45,954 nucleotides of DNA from Promethearchaeota archaeon. Lineage in GTDB: Archaea; Asgardarchaeota; Lokiarchaeia; Sigyniarchaeales; SOKP01. The notes beneath the pieces are model-generated. The model had not been told where the DNA came from. It ran no database searches and saw only the letters and a list, made by a program, of their open reading frames with translations. Where the stretch lies: NCBI GenBank assembly GCA_013375475.1, contig JABXKD010000023.1, positions 1 to 45,954 of the forward strand, read 5' to 3'. Every line of letters starts with the position of its first letter. Positions within the stretch are counted from its first letter, which is position 1. The position numbers and the translations under genes were made by a program. Positions 8,682-17,852 of the stretch are shown one piece after another.

Positions 8682-9404
8682 TTAAACAATTTTGGTAAAT
8701 ATTTTTTTTACATCAGATATATCGGGATTAAAAAACCCACTAATTCTTTGGTAATTTTTGTTACCATTTATTAAATAACAAGGAATTCCGCATTGTTCGA
8801 TTAATGTCAACAGATAAGTATCAATAGGTTTAGATTTTTTACTATTAGCGTGGTCTAATCCTACTCTAGCCAATTTATTGTTTTCTTTTAACTCGATATA
8901 TTGGAGAGTTGTAATTTTTTTAATTATTTCATCATCAATATCATAGATTCCGTCTATATCCTTAATCAAGAAACATTTGTTGAAGCGTAACTGAACAGCA
9001 ATATAAAGTGCAATTGAATCAGAGGTAACATCCCAATTATGTGGAAGATTATCGTTTTTACGGAGATAATTATAAGGTAAAAAGATGCAGAAAATTTTCT
9101 TAGAATCTTGAAAGGCCTTCAAATCTTCTATTAATTCTAGTTCAGGATATCTCCTATTTAATTCGATTCCGTTATAATTCATGGAATATATAGCCATCCA
9201 ATGAGCGAGGTCATCTCCAAGCTTTAATTCTTCATCTAACTTTCTAATAAAGTTAGCGTAAGATCCACCCCCCGGGATGAGAATTATTCTCTGAAGAATG
9301 TTTTCCTCATATAATCTAGTAAGTTGTGTTATAGTTGATTCGATATTTTTAGAATTTTCTAAAATATTTCCCCCAATTTTAAAGATAGCTTGCGTATTTT
9401 GCAT
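8682..9404 (-). CDS. mfnE: Amino-acid-kinase family protein, probable MfnE (methanofuran biosynthesis kinase)
   Basis: This 240-residue member of the amino acid kinase superfamily has FKIGGNIL at the N-terminus, the phosphate loop IPGGGSYA, and WDVTSDSIALYIA near the nucleotide site. The MfnE enzyme phosphorylates the aminomethylfuran-phosphate precursor of methanofuran. The assignment rests on these motifs plus its position 14 bases after an MfnF-like gene, which catalyses the next step. GGGAG before the ATG is the ribosome site. A different small-molecule kinase of the same superfamily remains possible. Confidence 0.75.
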   Translation of the reverse strand: MQNTQAIFKIGGNILENSKNIESTITQLTRLYEENILQRIILIPGGGSYANFIRKLDEELKLGDDLAHWMAIYSMNYNGIELNRRYPELELIEDLKAFQDSKKIFCIFLPYNYLRKNDNLPHNWDVTSDSIALYIAVQLRFNKCFLIKDIDGIYDIDDEIIKKITTLQYIELKENNKLARVGLDHANSKKSKPIDTYLLTLIEQCGIPCYLINGNKNYQRISGFFNPDISDVKKIFTKIV

Positions 9405-9418
9405 AAGGAACTCCCGGC

Positions 9419-10495
9419 TTATAATTGAAAATAAAAGGCTCCCGCCACAGCAAAAGCAGAAGAACTTATATGATCGGGAATCTTAGTTATTTGCTCATAA
9501 TTTAAAATATTGTCATATCCCAATTTTAATAAAACTGTCTTTATGAGAAAATCGGCAGATAATCCCGTGAGCACAAATTTAGGATCGTTGCTAAACTCAG
9601 TCATTCTTTTACTTAATTCACTTAAAAATTCTTGAATATCGTTCGAAATTAGCTCAATTTGTTTATCGTATATATATTGTGCGATTAAATCTAAATCTTT
9701 TATTGAAACAGAGTCTAAATCCATACATATCACTCTTGCTAAGCGAGCGTAACAGTTATCTAAAGATTTTGAGCGATTATCCGCAGTATCGTTGATATAA
9801 TCTTTTTCAGATAGGTTATTTAAAATTCGATGAACATCAGAAATAAGCGCAAATTTTTCAAAAGAAATTCTAACCAATTTTTCATTATAGGGTACAAAAT
9901 GCGTAATCGAAGGTATTGTTGCTCTAAGACCGCCTGTGTAAATCAATTCATGGTTAATTAATCTTTCTATATCGGTCTTTCCTTTAGCAACAGGTACTGA
10001 ATTCAAAATCGGTATTATGTCAATAGTAGTTGAACCTGCATCAATTAAAATGCAATTTGGAACGAAATTACCTAAAAATAACGAAGTTGAAACCCAATTC
10101 GCTGCTGCAACTGAAATTGAATCCGATTTAACCTGATTGAAGTTTATGAATTCATTGTTATTATTAATAAAGAACATTTTTCCCTTTTCAAAGACTTGTT
10201 CTAGAGCATTCACTATAGTAAGTATTCCTTCTTGCTTAGTTTGAAACGCATCCGAGAGCTCAGCAGTGATTGTAATAGCTATAAAGTTAATATCTTCTAA
10301 TTTTAGATTGTTATGTATTAAATTCTCTACAATTCTTTTAAACATATTAGGAATTTCATTTAACGTTTTTTCCCAGAAAGGAAAGTATTCAATAATTGAA
10401 AAGGATTCGAAAATTTCTGAATTTTTAAACTTGATTAAAGCAACTTTAGTATTTGCTCCTCCAATATCGAGTCCTAATATATTTATTCGTTTCAT
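9419..10495 (-). CDS. mfnF: MfnF-like methanofuran biosynthesis protein (H4MPT-linked C1 transfer pathway family)
   Basis: The 358-residue product is an ASKHA-fold (hydantoinase/oxoprolinase-like) protein. It has an N-terminal phosphate loop GLDIGGANTKVAL (about residues 8-20) and a second one, LIDAGSTTIDIIPI (about 159-172). This family, annotated as H4MPT-linked C1 transfer pathway protein, includes MfnF, which joins tyramine-glutamate to the activated furan in methanofuran synthesis. Adjacency to the MfnE-like kinase strengthens the call. Methanofuran is the formyl carrier of the archaeal methyl branch of the Wood-Ljungdahl pathway, so the cell probably runs that pathway. Confidence 0.8.
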   Translation of the reverse strand: MKRINILGLDIGGANTKVALIKFKNSEIFESFSIIEYFPFWEKTLNEIPNMFKRIVENLIHNNLKLEDINFIAITITAELSDAFQTKQEGILTIVNALEQVFEKGKMFFINNNNEFINFNQVKSDSISVAAANWVSTSLFLGNFVPNCILIDAGSTTIDIIPILNSVPVAKGKTDIERLINHELIYTGGLRATIPSITHFVPYNEKLVRISFEKFALISDVHRILNNLSEKDYINDTADNRSKSLDNCYARLARVICMDLDSVSIKDLDLIAQYIYDKQIELISNDIQEFLSELSKRMTEFSNDPKFVLTGLSADFLIKTVLLKLGYDNILNYEQITKIPDHISSSAFAVAGAFYFQL

Positions 10496-10571
10496 AATTA
10501 CAGTTATAACAATTTGAAAATTCTAATATAGGATTAATAATAAAGATATAAAAAAATGAATTTATAAAGGT

Positions 10572-11042
10572 TTAATTTGTTTTCTTTCTCCTTTTCTTTG
10601 TTTCTTGAATTTCAAGGAACATTCCTAACGTTTCTTCAGTATCAAAGTAAACCCAATTTTGTTTTCCTATGCTACCCGAATAAACTACATCATACCCTTT
10701 TCCTTTAAAATATTCAATATTAGGTTCTAATTCATCAACGAATAGACTTATATGATGTAAGCCTTCCCTACCCTGATCTAAAAATTCTTTGTAGAGACAG
10801 TCTCCTTCGATATGTTCAATAAGTTCAAATTGAATACCAAATTGGTGACTTAAGCAAATCTTTGTTCTCACATTTGAATCTTTACCTCTGTATTTAACAA
10901 CATTGTTAAATTCTGGTATTAATGCAAATTTAGGGATATTAAGAATGTTTTCGAAAATTTTTGCTTGTTTTTCAATATCTTTAAACACGAATCCTAATTG
11001 GTCAACTTTTAGATTGTCCAAATTAATCTTAAATTCTTCCAT
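10572..11042 (-). CDS. VOC-superfamily protein, methylmalonyl-CoA epimerase-like
   Basis: This 156-residue protein has two beta-alpha-beta-beta-beta units of the vicinal oxygen chelate fold. Candidate metal ligands are in QFELIEH, GLHHIS and GMFLEI. The first ligand, normally the His in the D-H-I of epimerases, reads D-Q-L here, so one metal ligand is a glutamine or the enzyme has another role. I chose the ATG at 11042. A TTG 15 bases upstream is also open. The gene stands alone on its transcript, so the neighbours give no pathway information. Confidence 0.6.
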   Translation of the reverse strand: MEEFKINLDNLKVDQLGFVFKDIEKQAKIFENILNIPKFALIPEFNNVVKYRGKDSNVRTKICLSHQFGIQFELIEHIEGDCLYKEFLDQGREGLHHISLFVDELEPNIEYFKGKGYDVVYSGSIGKQNWVYFDTEETLGMFLEIQETKKRRKKTN

Positions 11043-11168
11043 AATTACTTTTCTCAAGCTATGCTTATAAAAATTTCTAAACGAAACTATCTTGTTAGAT
11101 AGTGAATATTAATTGTATTTGATAGATCTCAAAATCTTAAAGATAATGCAAGAGTTTGATTTTCATTT

Positions 11169-12203
11169 CTAAGTGCTATAACGGTTTGTTAAAAATTCTT
11201 TTAACAATTCTAAGTTTTCTCCGGATAGGGCATTTGTTAAAAAATAATCTTTTTCAGTGATATTCAATTTATCTCTAAGGTACTTAATCTCTTCTGAGCT
11301 GGCTAAATCCATTTTATTGAATATGATAACCATCTGGATTTCTCCTTCTTTCGTAAAGTTATTTTTAACTTCAAGAAACAAATCGAGCTGTGAATCTATT
11401 GAATAGCCACACGCAGGGGTAGGATCAAACACAAAAAAGATTAAGTCTGATATTAATCGTAATGCGAGAATTGCCTGCAATTCAATATTGTTTCTTTTAG
11501 ACATCGGGCGATCTAAAATTCCGGGTGTATCTAATAATTGGAGTTTAATTTTATCAAAACGCCTTTCGATGTCATAATGCCCCATTATCAGTTTTTTGGT
11601 TGTAAACGGGTATTCTTGAACTTCGATTTTTTTGTTAGTTGAAATATTTTTTACGAAGCTACTTTTGCCTACGTTAGGGTATCCCGCTACTACAATACAA
11701 TGCAAAGCGTCGTCTATTGAAGGTATTTCTCTTAATCTCCCTCTAACACTATTTAAATACTCTAGATTTTTATTTTGCTTGTTGATTATCGATGAAATTC
11801 TACCAAATGCGGCCCTTCTTATTCGATCTGCGTCCTTTGGAGCTTCAATCTGGCTTAGCTTTTTTGAATATTCCCGTTCTAATTGGTGTAGTATCGGTAA
11901 AATTCCGTTAAGTCTACCAAGAGTTAGTTTTAGTTCGTCAACATCTACCAGCAAAGAGGCGAGTTCTTTATAAAAATCAGGTAGAGCGTCAATTATTGGC
12001 ACCTTTTTAATGATTTTTAAAATCCTTTCTACGAACTCCTCGATGGCTACTTTAATTCTTTTGAACTCTTTTTTTTTTGCCTTTAACAGAATAGGAGCGT
12101 TCTTTGAGACTTGAGCACTACTTTTCATAGCTCTTTTGAACGCGATATCTAAAAGTTCTTTAGAATTGGGCACGTGAGAAAAAGATAAAAAAGGATTCTT
12201 CAT
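11169..12203 (-). CDS. NOG1-family GTPase (50S ribosome biogenesis)
   Basis: This 344-residue OBG/NOG1-type GTPase starts with a helical domain (about residues 1-165) typical of NOG1. The G domain follows: G1 GYPNVGKSS at 174-182, switch residues in EYPFTTK, G3 DTPG at 225-228, G4 NKMD at 296-299 and a G5-like NALSG. NOG1 proteins bind the large ribosomal subunit during maturation. The match in order and length to archaeal NOG1 is good. Confidence 0.88.
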   Translation of the reverse strand: MKNPFLSFSHVPNSKELLDIAFKRAMKSSAQVSKNAPILLKAKKKEFKRIKVAIEEFVERILKIIKKVPIIDALPDFYKELASLLVDVDELKLTLGRLNGILPILHQLEREYSKKLSQIEAPKDADRIRRAAFGRISSIINKQNKNLEYLNSVRGRLREIPSIDDALHCIVVAGYPNVGKSSFVKNISTNKKIEVQEYPFTTKKLIMGHYDIERRFDKIKLQLLDTPGILDRPMSKRNNIELQAILALRLISDLIFFVFDPTPACGYSIDSQLDLFLEVKNNFTKEGEIQMVIIFNKMDLASSEEIKYLRDKLNITEKDYFLTNALSGENLELLKEFLTNRYST

Positions 12204-12251
12204 GCAAAATCAAAATTATTTTAATTAGTAATTAAAAAGAAGCCTAAAATA

Positions 12252-13604
12252 TTACAATTTCGCTTTTACATCAATTATCTTCTGTTCAATCAATCTAATC
12301 TCTTCTGTTAAATCAATAATATCTTTAGGAATAGAATTATACAGTGAAAGGATGTACTGGTATCTTGATAACACTCTAGAGAAATTATTCATACTCTCTT
12401 CTTTATCTGCTTTAGTGCGAACTAATTCCACTTTTTCTAATTTACTTTTAATTTCGGGAGGTAACGCTCTTTGTATTTCTTGTTGTTTTGCCTGATGTTT
12501 TTGTTTTTCATTTAAAACATCTGAAACTCTTTTTTGGAAATCTTGTTCTTCTTTAATTTTACTATACGATGCTTTCTTTAGTTTTAATTCCTCTTCTCTC
12601 TTATATAATTCAATATTGCGTATTTCATTCTTCAAAATAGCTATTTGATCGTACCAACCAATTTGAGTAAATAAACCAATTGCTTGATTATATAAAGATT
12701 TAGCTTCGCTAAATTCTTTCTGCTTTAGTTTTTGGTTACCCAGTTCTAAAAGTTCTTGTCCTTTACTAATTAACTCATCGTCTTGTATTTTCTTGTCTCG
12801 TAACATCTGAATTTTCTCCTGTTTCTCTTTCATTTTAATTTTTCTTTGCTCTTGTTGCTCCGTAACATTTGAGTAAGTTTGTTTTTTAAGTTGCTCTTCC
12901 TTTTGTTCACTCATTTTCATTTGTTCAAACAATTTGTGTGGAGTTTTCGATGGCTCGCTTGGTTTTCTTGGCTTAGCTCCCGCGATTTCACTAGGAGCTT
13001 TTTTTACACCTAAACCTTTTTGTATTTTTTGGCGCCTTTTTTCAGCAGAGGCCAAGCTTACAATATCTTTCAAGTTGAGTTGGATTCCTTTTGATTTTCG
13101 CAATTGTGCGGATCTCTGATAATCTCTAATATCATTTATTTGCAATAAGATTTGTTTACATTCATAATCATAGTTCAGATGTTTGAAGAGGCTATACGCT
13201 TCGTTATAGAGTTTAATAGCTTCGTCATATTTATCTTCAAGGGCAACTGTTCGTGCATTTTCTAAAATCTGGTATCCATTAGCTTCAGATATTGATGTGT
13301 CTTCAGATTTTGTTTCCTTAAATTTATCCTGGCTTATTTTAAATTGAGATCCTTCCTCACGTATGAATTTCTTCTCTCTAGGCGAAGTTACTGAAACGTT
13401 CTTGTCTTGTGCTAGATTTTTCAACCTAACTATTTCTTTTATTACTATTGAAACTTGTCCTGTTAAACCTATTTTTGCATAATTTTCTTTAGCTTTCATT
13501 AAAGCTTGAATAGCAAAACCATAATTATTGCTTCTAATTGCAATTTTTGATTGATTCTCTAATTCTTCTGCTTCTTTCAATAAATCTCTATCTTGATTTT
13601 GCAT
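12252..13604 (-). CDS. Helical-repeat protein with three to four TPR/MIT-like units and charged linkers
   Basis: I do not recognise a named family. Units of about 60 residues recur at roughly residues 5-65, 105-170 and 275-345, with a weaker one at the C-terminus. Each has a helix with A...D.YdeAi.LYneA followed by lf..l.w and a third helix ending in I..I..y.r. The linkers are rich in Lys, Glu and Gln and probably coiled coil. There is no signal peptide, membrane segment or catalytic motif. A scaffold or adaptor role is likely. The units resemble both TPR hairpins and three-helix MIT domains, and sequence alone does not decide between them. Confidence 0.55.
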   Translation of the reverse strand: MQNQDRDLLKEAEELENQSKIAIRSNNYGFAIQALMKAKENYAKIGLTGQVSIVIKEIVRLKNLAQDKNVSVTSPREKKFIREEGSQFKISQDKFKETKSEDTSISEANGYQILENARTVALEDKYDEAIKLYNEAYSLFKHLNYDYECKQILLQINDIRDYQRSAQLRKSKGIQLNLKDIVSLASAEKRRQKIQKGLGVKKAPSEIAGAKPRKPSEPSKTPHKLFEQMKMSEQKEEQLKKQTYSNVTEQQEQRKIKMKEKQEKIQMLRDKKIQDDELISKGQELLELGNQKLKQKEFSEAKSLYNQAIGLFTQIGWYDQIAILKNEIRNIELYKREEELKLKKASYSKIKEEQDFQKRVSDVLNEKQKHQAKQQEIQRALPPEIKSKLEKVELVRTKADKEESMNNFSRVLSRYQYILSLYNSIPKDIIDLTEEIRLIEQKIIDVKAKL

Positions 13605-13717
13605 GGTTTTATATCTGGTTTTAACTTATTATTATACTTTATCTAAAATAATTTAATAAAATTATTCAATAATCACTCATTATTGAAGTTAAAAATATAA
13701 TATAAACTCAAATTAAT

Positions 13718-14812
13718 ATGTCTTCGGATAAAATTAAAATTGGAATTTTGGGAGCTACGGGGATAGTTGGACAAAATTATATAAAGCTTTTAGTAGGACA
13801 TCCATGGTTTGAAATTACTGATGTTGCAGCGTCACCTCGTTCCGCAGGTAAACCTTATGCAGAAGTTGTTAAAGAAAAATGGCAGATGTCAATAGAGATT
13901 CCCGGTAACATAAGAAATTTAATGGTAAGAGATGTTCAGGATTTTGCATCCTTAAAATCTGATATAAGCTTCGTATTCTCAGCTATGGATTTACCAGAAA
14001 AAGAGGCCACAAAAGCGATCGAGTTTAAATACGCTGAAGAAGGTATCCCGGTTATAAGTAATAGCTCAGCTAATCGATGGACTCCAGACGTACCAATGAT
14101 TATTCCTGAAATCAACCATCATCACATAGATATAATCCCTATTCAACAAAAATACAGAGGCTTCTCAAAGGGATTTGTCATGGTAAAACCTAATTGCTCT
14201 ATTCAGAGTTACATGATTCCAATTTATGCTCTTGAAAAGAAAGGATACAAAGTCGAAAAAATGATTGTCACTACTCTCCAAGCTGTTTCTGGGGCGGGAT
14301 ATCCAGGAGTTCCTTCCTTAGATATGATCGATAATATTGTTCCATTTATAGGTGGTGAAGAAGAAAAATCGGAACAAGAACCTTTAAAAATTTTAGGAAA
14401 AGTTGGAGAAAAAGGAATAATCAACGATGATTCAATACAAATAAGTGCAACATGTACAAGAGTTCCAGTTTCGGACGGTCATACAGCGTGCGTAAATATT
14501 AAGTTTAAAAATAAAATTCCTAACAAAGAAGATATCATTAAAATCTGGCGTAATTTCAAATCAGTCCCCCAAGATTTAGATTTACCCTTCGCGCCAAAGC
14601 AACCTATCATCTACTTAGAAAATGAAAATAGACCTCAACCAAATAAAGATAGGCATAACGATAAGGGGATGGCAGTTACTATTGGCCGATTAAGAAAGGA
14701 TAATATTTTTGACTATAAATTTATAGCATTAAGTCATAATACGATTAGGGGTGCTGCAGGAGGCGCCATCTTAAACGCCGAATTATTAAAAGCAAAGGGT
14801 TTTTTGAATTAA
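13718..14812 (+). CDS. asd: Aspartate-semialdehyde dehydrogenase
   Basis: The enzyme reduces aspartyl phosphate to aspartate semialdehyde with NADPH, on the route to lysine, threonine and methionine. The 364-residue product has the nucleotide loop GATGIVG at 12-18, the SNSSANR segment at 114-120, the catalytic Cys160 in PNCSIQ and the histidine in DGHTACVNI. Length and motifs fit the archaeal/fungal class. The related malonyl-CoA reductase of some archaea shares this fold and cannot be wholly excluded. The gene is single and runs opposite to both neighbours. Confidence 0.9.
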   Translation: MSSDKIKIGILGATGIVGQNYIKLLVGHPWFEITDVAASPRSAGKPYAEVVKEKWQMSIEIPGNIRNLMVRDVQDFASLKSDISFVFSAMDLPEKEATKAIEFKYAEEGIPVISNSSANRWTPDVPMIIPEINHHHIDIIPIQQKYRGFSKGFVMVKPNCSIQSYMIPIYALEKKGYKVEKMIVTTLQAVSGAGYPGVPSLDMIDNIVPFIGGEEEKSEQEPLKILGKVGEKGIINDDSIQISATCTRVPVSDGHTACVNIKFKNKIPNKEDIIKIWRNFKSVPQDLDLPFAPKQPIIYLENENRPQPNKDRHNDKGMAVTIGRLRKDNIFDYKFIALSHNTIRGAAGGAILNAELLKAKGFLN

Positions 14813-14821
14813 TTGTATAGT

Positions 14822-16384
14822 TTAAAACTCGTGTTTATCTACAACAATCGATAACAAATCTTTCAAAAACGAGATACTTCCTTTCTTCTTTAACAATGTA
14901 TAAGGAGGTATTTCGGGATTTAGTTGAAAATACTGGGGATTTTTCAATAATTTAAAAATTTTTAAGAGTGAAAATATTGAAATTTTATGAGAGTCAATTA
15001 TAAAATCTTCTATAATTTTTTTAATTAGGTACTTATCCACCATTAGAACATTTGATATGAAACCGTATTGTTCAGATATTATCAATCTTACTGATTCAAG
15101 CGACTGTTGATCCATTTCAGTAATTATGTCTTGATCTTTAATATATTCAAGGTTATTAATAACCCCATTTTCAAAGTTAAAGAGGAGCAATTCGGTTGGA
15201 GTTTGTTTTGAATTGTTTTTATTTTTATCAGTCAAAACCAACAAAATTTTTGCATTTAATCCTATAAACATAGCACCCAGATCGAATAAAAAGTCAGGTA
15301 TTGCCCAATGAGAGAGTTTTTTTAGATTTATGTTTATTCCAAAAAGGCGAATAAGAAATCTAAATAAAAAATTATTTATTTTTGGTTTGGGAAACATACT
15401 CCAATTTAGATCGTAACTTCTTATTCCATATAAAACTTTTTGAAACAACAGCTTAAATATCTCCTTGTTAGGGGGTATTTTTGCTTCAAATAATTCCGAT
15501 AAGAACAGAAGAAATGGGTTTTGATTGAAATTTACTATTTTTTCAACATTGAAATCTGATTGGATAAGACTCAAACCAGCTTTATTAGTTTTAGTATTTA
15601 AGTTATATTTTTCGCTCTCTAAAAGTGTTAATTTGATATCTATTTCGGAGTTAAGGGTTTTATTATTTTCTTTTTTAAGTTTTAGAGCAATTGGTAAACG
15701 GGCGGAATTCATTATTAACAATGTGTTAAATGAAGGTAATAAACTATCAAAAAATGTAAAGAGTTTGGATAATTGCAAACCGTTGAGAAAACTAATACAT
15801 TCTTTAAAAAATCTTAAAAAGTTAGGTTCTGGTTGGATAGAAAAGAGATCGTTCTTAAGAGAAATTTGAATTAAATCTAGCAAACTTATAAAAAAATCGG
15901 AAGTGTTCAGCTTGTTTAATTTTTCACAGTGACTATTTATTAAATCAACTCCTCTTTTTCTTATTATTCTCATGCACGATATCTTGATACCATGCTCTTT
16001 TAGAAAAAAAGCTTGTAGTCTATTGAATAATTTCACCTTATCGCCTAACTCTTCCTGTTTAACCTCAATTGAGTCTTTTGGTAGTTTCTTAATAGCACTG
16101 TGTATTCCAGGCTTAGTAGTTTCATACAAGTAAATCCCAAAGACGATATTTTCAAGCTCGAAATCAGAGACAATAATATCAAGGATATTCTGTTGGTCGT
16201 TTACAAATCGAGGGTATAAAAGTTCGAAAATGTGGTATAAAAGAAAGGCATCAATTTCTATTGGAGTTAAAGGAATCCTTACTGATTCTTTCAATTGTTT
16301 TGGTTCCTCAACTAAATTTATCTTTGAATTAATTTTGAGGATTTTTAGCCAGTTTTCCTTGAAATAATCATTTATAATTGTCAA
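14822..16384 (-). CDS. Unknown 520-residue protein coupled to a DUF362 gene
   Basis: I do not recognise the family. The protein is mostly helical with hydrophobic patches but no clear transmembrane segment or metal motif. Its TTG start overlaps the TGA stop of the upstream DUF362 gene (TTGA), so the two are almost certainly co-translated and may act together. It ends just beyond the converging asd gene. Confidence 0.6.
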   Translation of the reverse strand: MTIINDYFKENWLKILKINSKINLVEEPKQLKESVRIPLTPIEIDAFLLYHIFELLYPRFVNDQQNILDIIVSDFELENIVFGIYLYETTKPGIHSAIKKLPKDSIEVKQEELGDKVKLFNRLQAFFLKEHGIKISCMRIIRKRGVDLINSHCEKLNKLNTSDFFISLLDLIQISLKNDLFSIQPEPNFLRFFKECISFLNGLQLSKLFTFFDSLLPSFNTLLIMNSARLPIALKLKKENNKTLNSEIDIKLTLLESEKYNLNTKTNKAGLSLIQSDFNVEKIVNFNQNPFLLFLSELFEAKIPPNKEIFKLLFQKVLYGIRSYDLNWSMFPKPKINNFLFRFLIRLFGININLKKLSHWAIPDFLFDLGAMFIGLNAKILLVLTDKNKNNSKQTPTELLLFNFENGVINNLEYIKDQDIITEMDQQSLESVRLIISEQYGFISNVLMVDKYLIKKIIEDFIIDSHKISIFSLLKIFKLLKNPQYFQLNPEIPPYTLLKKKGSISFLKDLLSIVVDKHEF

Positions 16385-17799
16385 TCACCAGTCTTTATTT
16401 TAGGATTCGATGCCTTTTCATAAAAAGTTTTTATAAGATTATTATAGAATGATAAATTAGGAGTTTGAGATTTCTTATAATATTTTTGAATAGAATATAA
16501 ACTTTCATATAAATTTGGAGGACATCCAGGAATTTCAATAATACGCTTGTTAGTTTTTACTTTTACTTTTGTTGTTTTTTGAGATTTATAATCTTTTTTT
16601 ATCTTTCCCTTAACATTTTCAACATAGTTTCTGTCCGTTGTAGTTTGAATTTTTCTAAATTCGTGATTTTTTGTACTGTTTATCGCACATTCTCCGAAAA
16701 TGATGATGTTATCTAAAAATTTGGGTTCTGGAGGGTTTTCTCCTGCCAAAAAGCATTGGTTTTTAATATATTTTAAATCCTTTGTCATGTAAGTCTTGAT
16801 GAAGTTCAACAGATTATACGCTTCTTTAAAACATCCAGAGCAAATTCTCCCAGCTTTAATAGTCGTATTTTTTATATTAATATCCTCTAACTTATAGGCA
16901 GAAAATTTTATTTTTAAATTGATATTTTCGACGCTTTCCCCAGTAATTGTAATATTTGAGATGTCGGTTATTCCTAATTTTCTATTTCGTGCTTCTATAA
17001 GAATATCACTGCTCGATAAATCAATACCTAACAATTTTTGTGTGATGAGATCAACTGCTATCGCATCCCGCCCAATTATTCCTAATCCCGGGGATATTAA
17101 ATTAGAATCTCTGTATACAAAAGGGCCCGCACCTTCTAAAAAATAGAACATATCATTAATAACTAAATCTGGCTTTTTAATGGTATAAATATCGAGGATG
17201 TTTGAAATCAAATCTTGTTTATATTGATCCAAAAGTAGATAATCCTTTCCGTTCCTTATTACTTTTTCAATTCTTTGATATCTATTAGGCACCAGAGAGT
17301 ATGAATTCAATAATGATAATGTAATCTTAAAAAGTGGATCCACACTCACTTGGTTAAAAAATATTAATTTATCTGATTTAAGAATTATCTCTGGAATTTT
17401 AACGATCTTATCTTTTATTGCATGATCTATTAAAGGATACTTAGTTTGATCCTCTAAAAATAAGAGTTTTGCCCCAACATTTTCTATATAGGACGCGATT
17501 CCAAGAATATTTACAATCGATTGAGTTTTCATTCCATGATCTGGGAAACTGCCAATGAAAATTTGGCTTGCTCCTGCACTTTTGCAAAGAATGATAAGAT
17601 CTCGGAGAGCCTCAAAGTTAACATTGACAGGAAATCCATAAGGCACTCTTAGATTAATTTTAATGAAAACCTGATCTCCTTTTTCTATAAATGCGGAGAT
17701 TCCGCCTAGAGTTTCTATTCCTGTAGTTATTAGCTTACTTGGGCTAGTACTTTTAATTATAGCAACTTCAGTACTATTTACTTTAGAGTTCTCATTCAT
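16381..17799 (-). CDS. DUF362 protein with Cys-rich C-terminal domain
   Basis: The N-terminal 280 or so residues match the DUF362 pattern: DQVFIKINLRVPYGFPVN, then SAGASQIFIGSFPD, and later GPFVYRDSNLISPGLGIIGRDAIAVD. The C-terminal part has CSGC, a cysteine in FGECA and PGCPPN, the last like the Fe-S ligand segment of NuoB-type proteins. An iron-sulfur cluster is therefore plausible. DUF362 proteins are often next to ferredoxin or corrinoid genes, but the reaction is unknown. It is the first gene of a two-gene unit and is divergent from the pantothenate kinase, with only 53 bases between their starts. Confidence 0.7.
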   Translation of the reverse strand: MNENSKVNSTEVAIIKSTSPSKLITTGIETLGGISAFIEKGDQVFIKINLRVPYGFPVNVNFEALRDLIILCKSAGASQIFIGSFPDHGMKTQSIVNILGIASYIENVGAKLLFLEDQTKYPLIDHAIKDKIVKIPEIILKSDKLIFFNQVSVDPLFKITLSLLNSYSLVPNRYQRIEKVIRNGKDYLLLDQYKQDLISNILDIYTIKKPDLVINDMFYFLEGAGPFVYRDSNLISPGLGIIGRDAIAVDLITQKLLGIDLSSSDILIEARNRKLGITDISNITITGESVENINLKIKFSAYKLEDINIKNTTIKAGRICSGCFKEAYNLLNFIKTYMTKDLKYIKNQCFLAGENPPEPKFLDNIIIFGECAINSTKNHEFRKIQTTTDRNYVENVKGKIKKDYKSQKTTKVKVKTNKRIIEIPGCPPNLYESLYSIQKYYKKSQTPNLSFYNNLIKTFYEKASNPKIKTGD

Positions 17800-17852
17800 T
17801 ACAAAATATTAAAATTAAAGAATCAAATAAATCTTTAGTAAAATATATCGAG

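Noticed and set aside
8366..8698. Plus-strand open frames opposite the minus-strand enzyme genes
   Set aside because: These are shadows. Their codon use and composition give no recognisable protein, whereas the opposite strand shows clear families.
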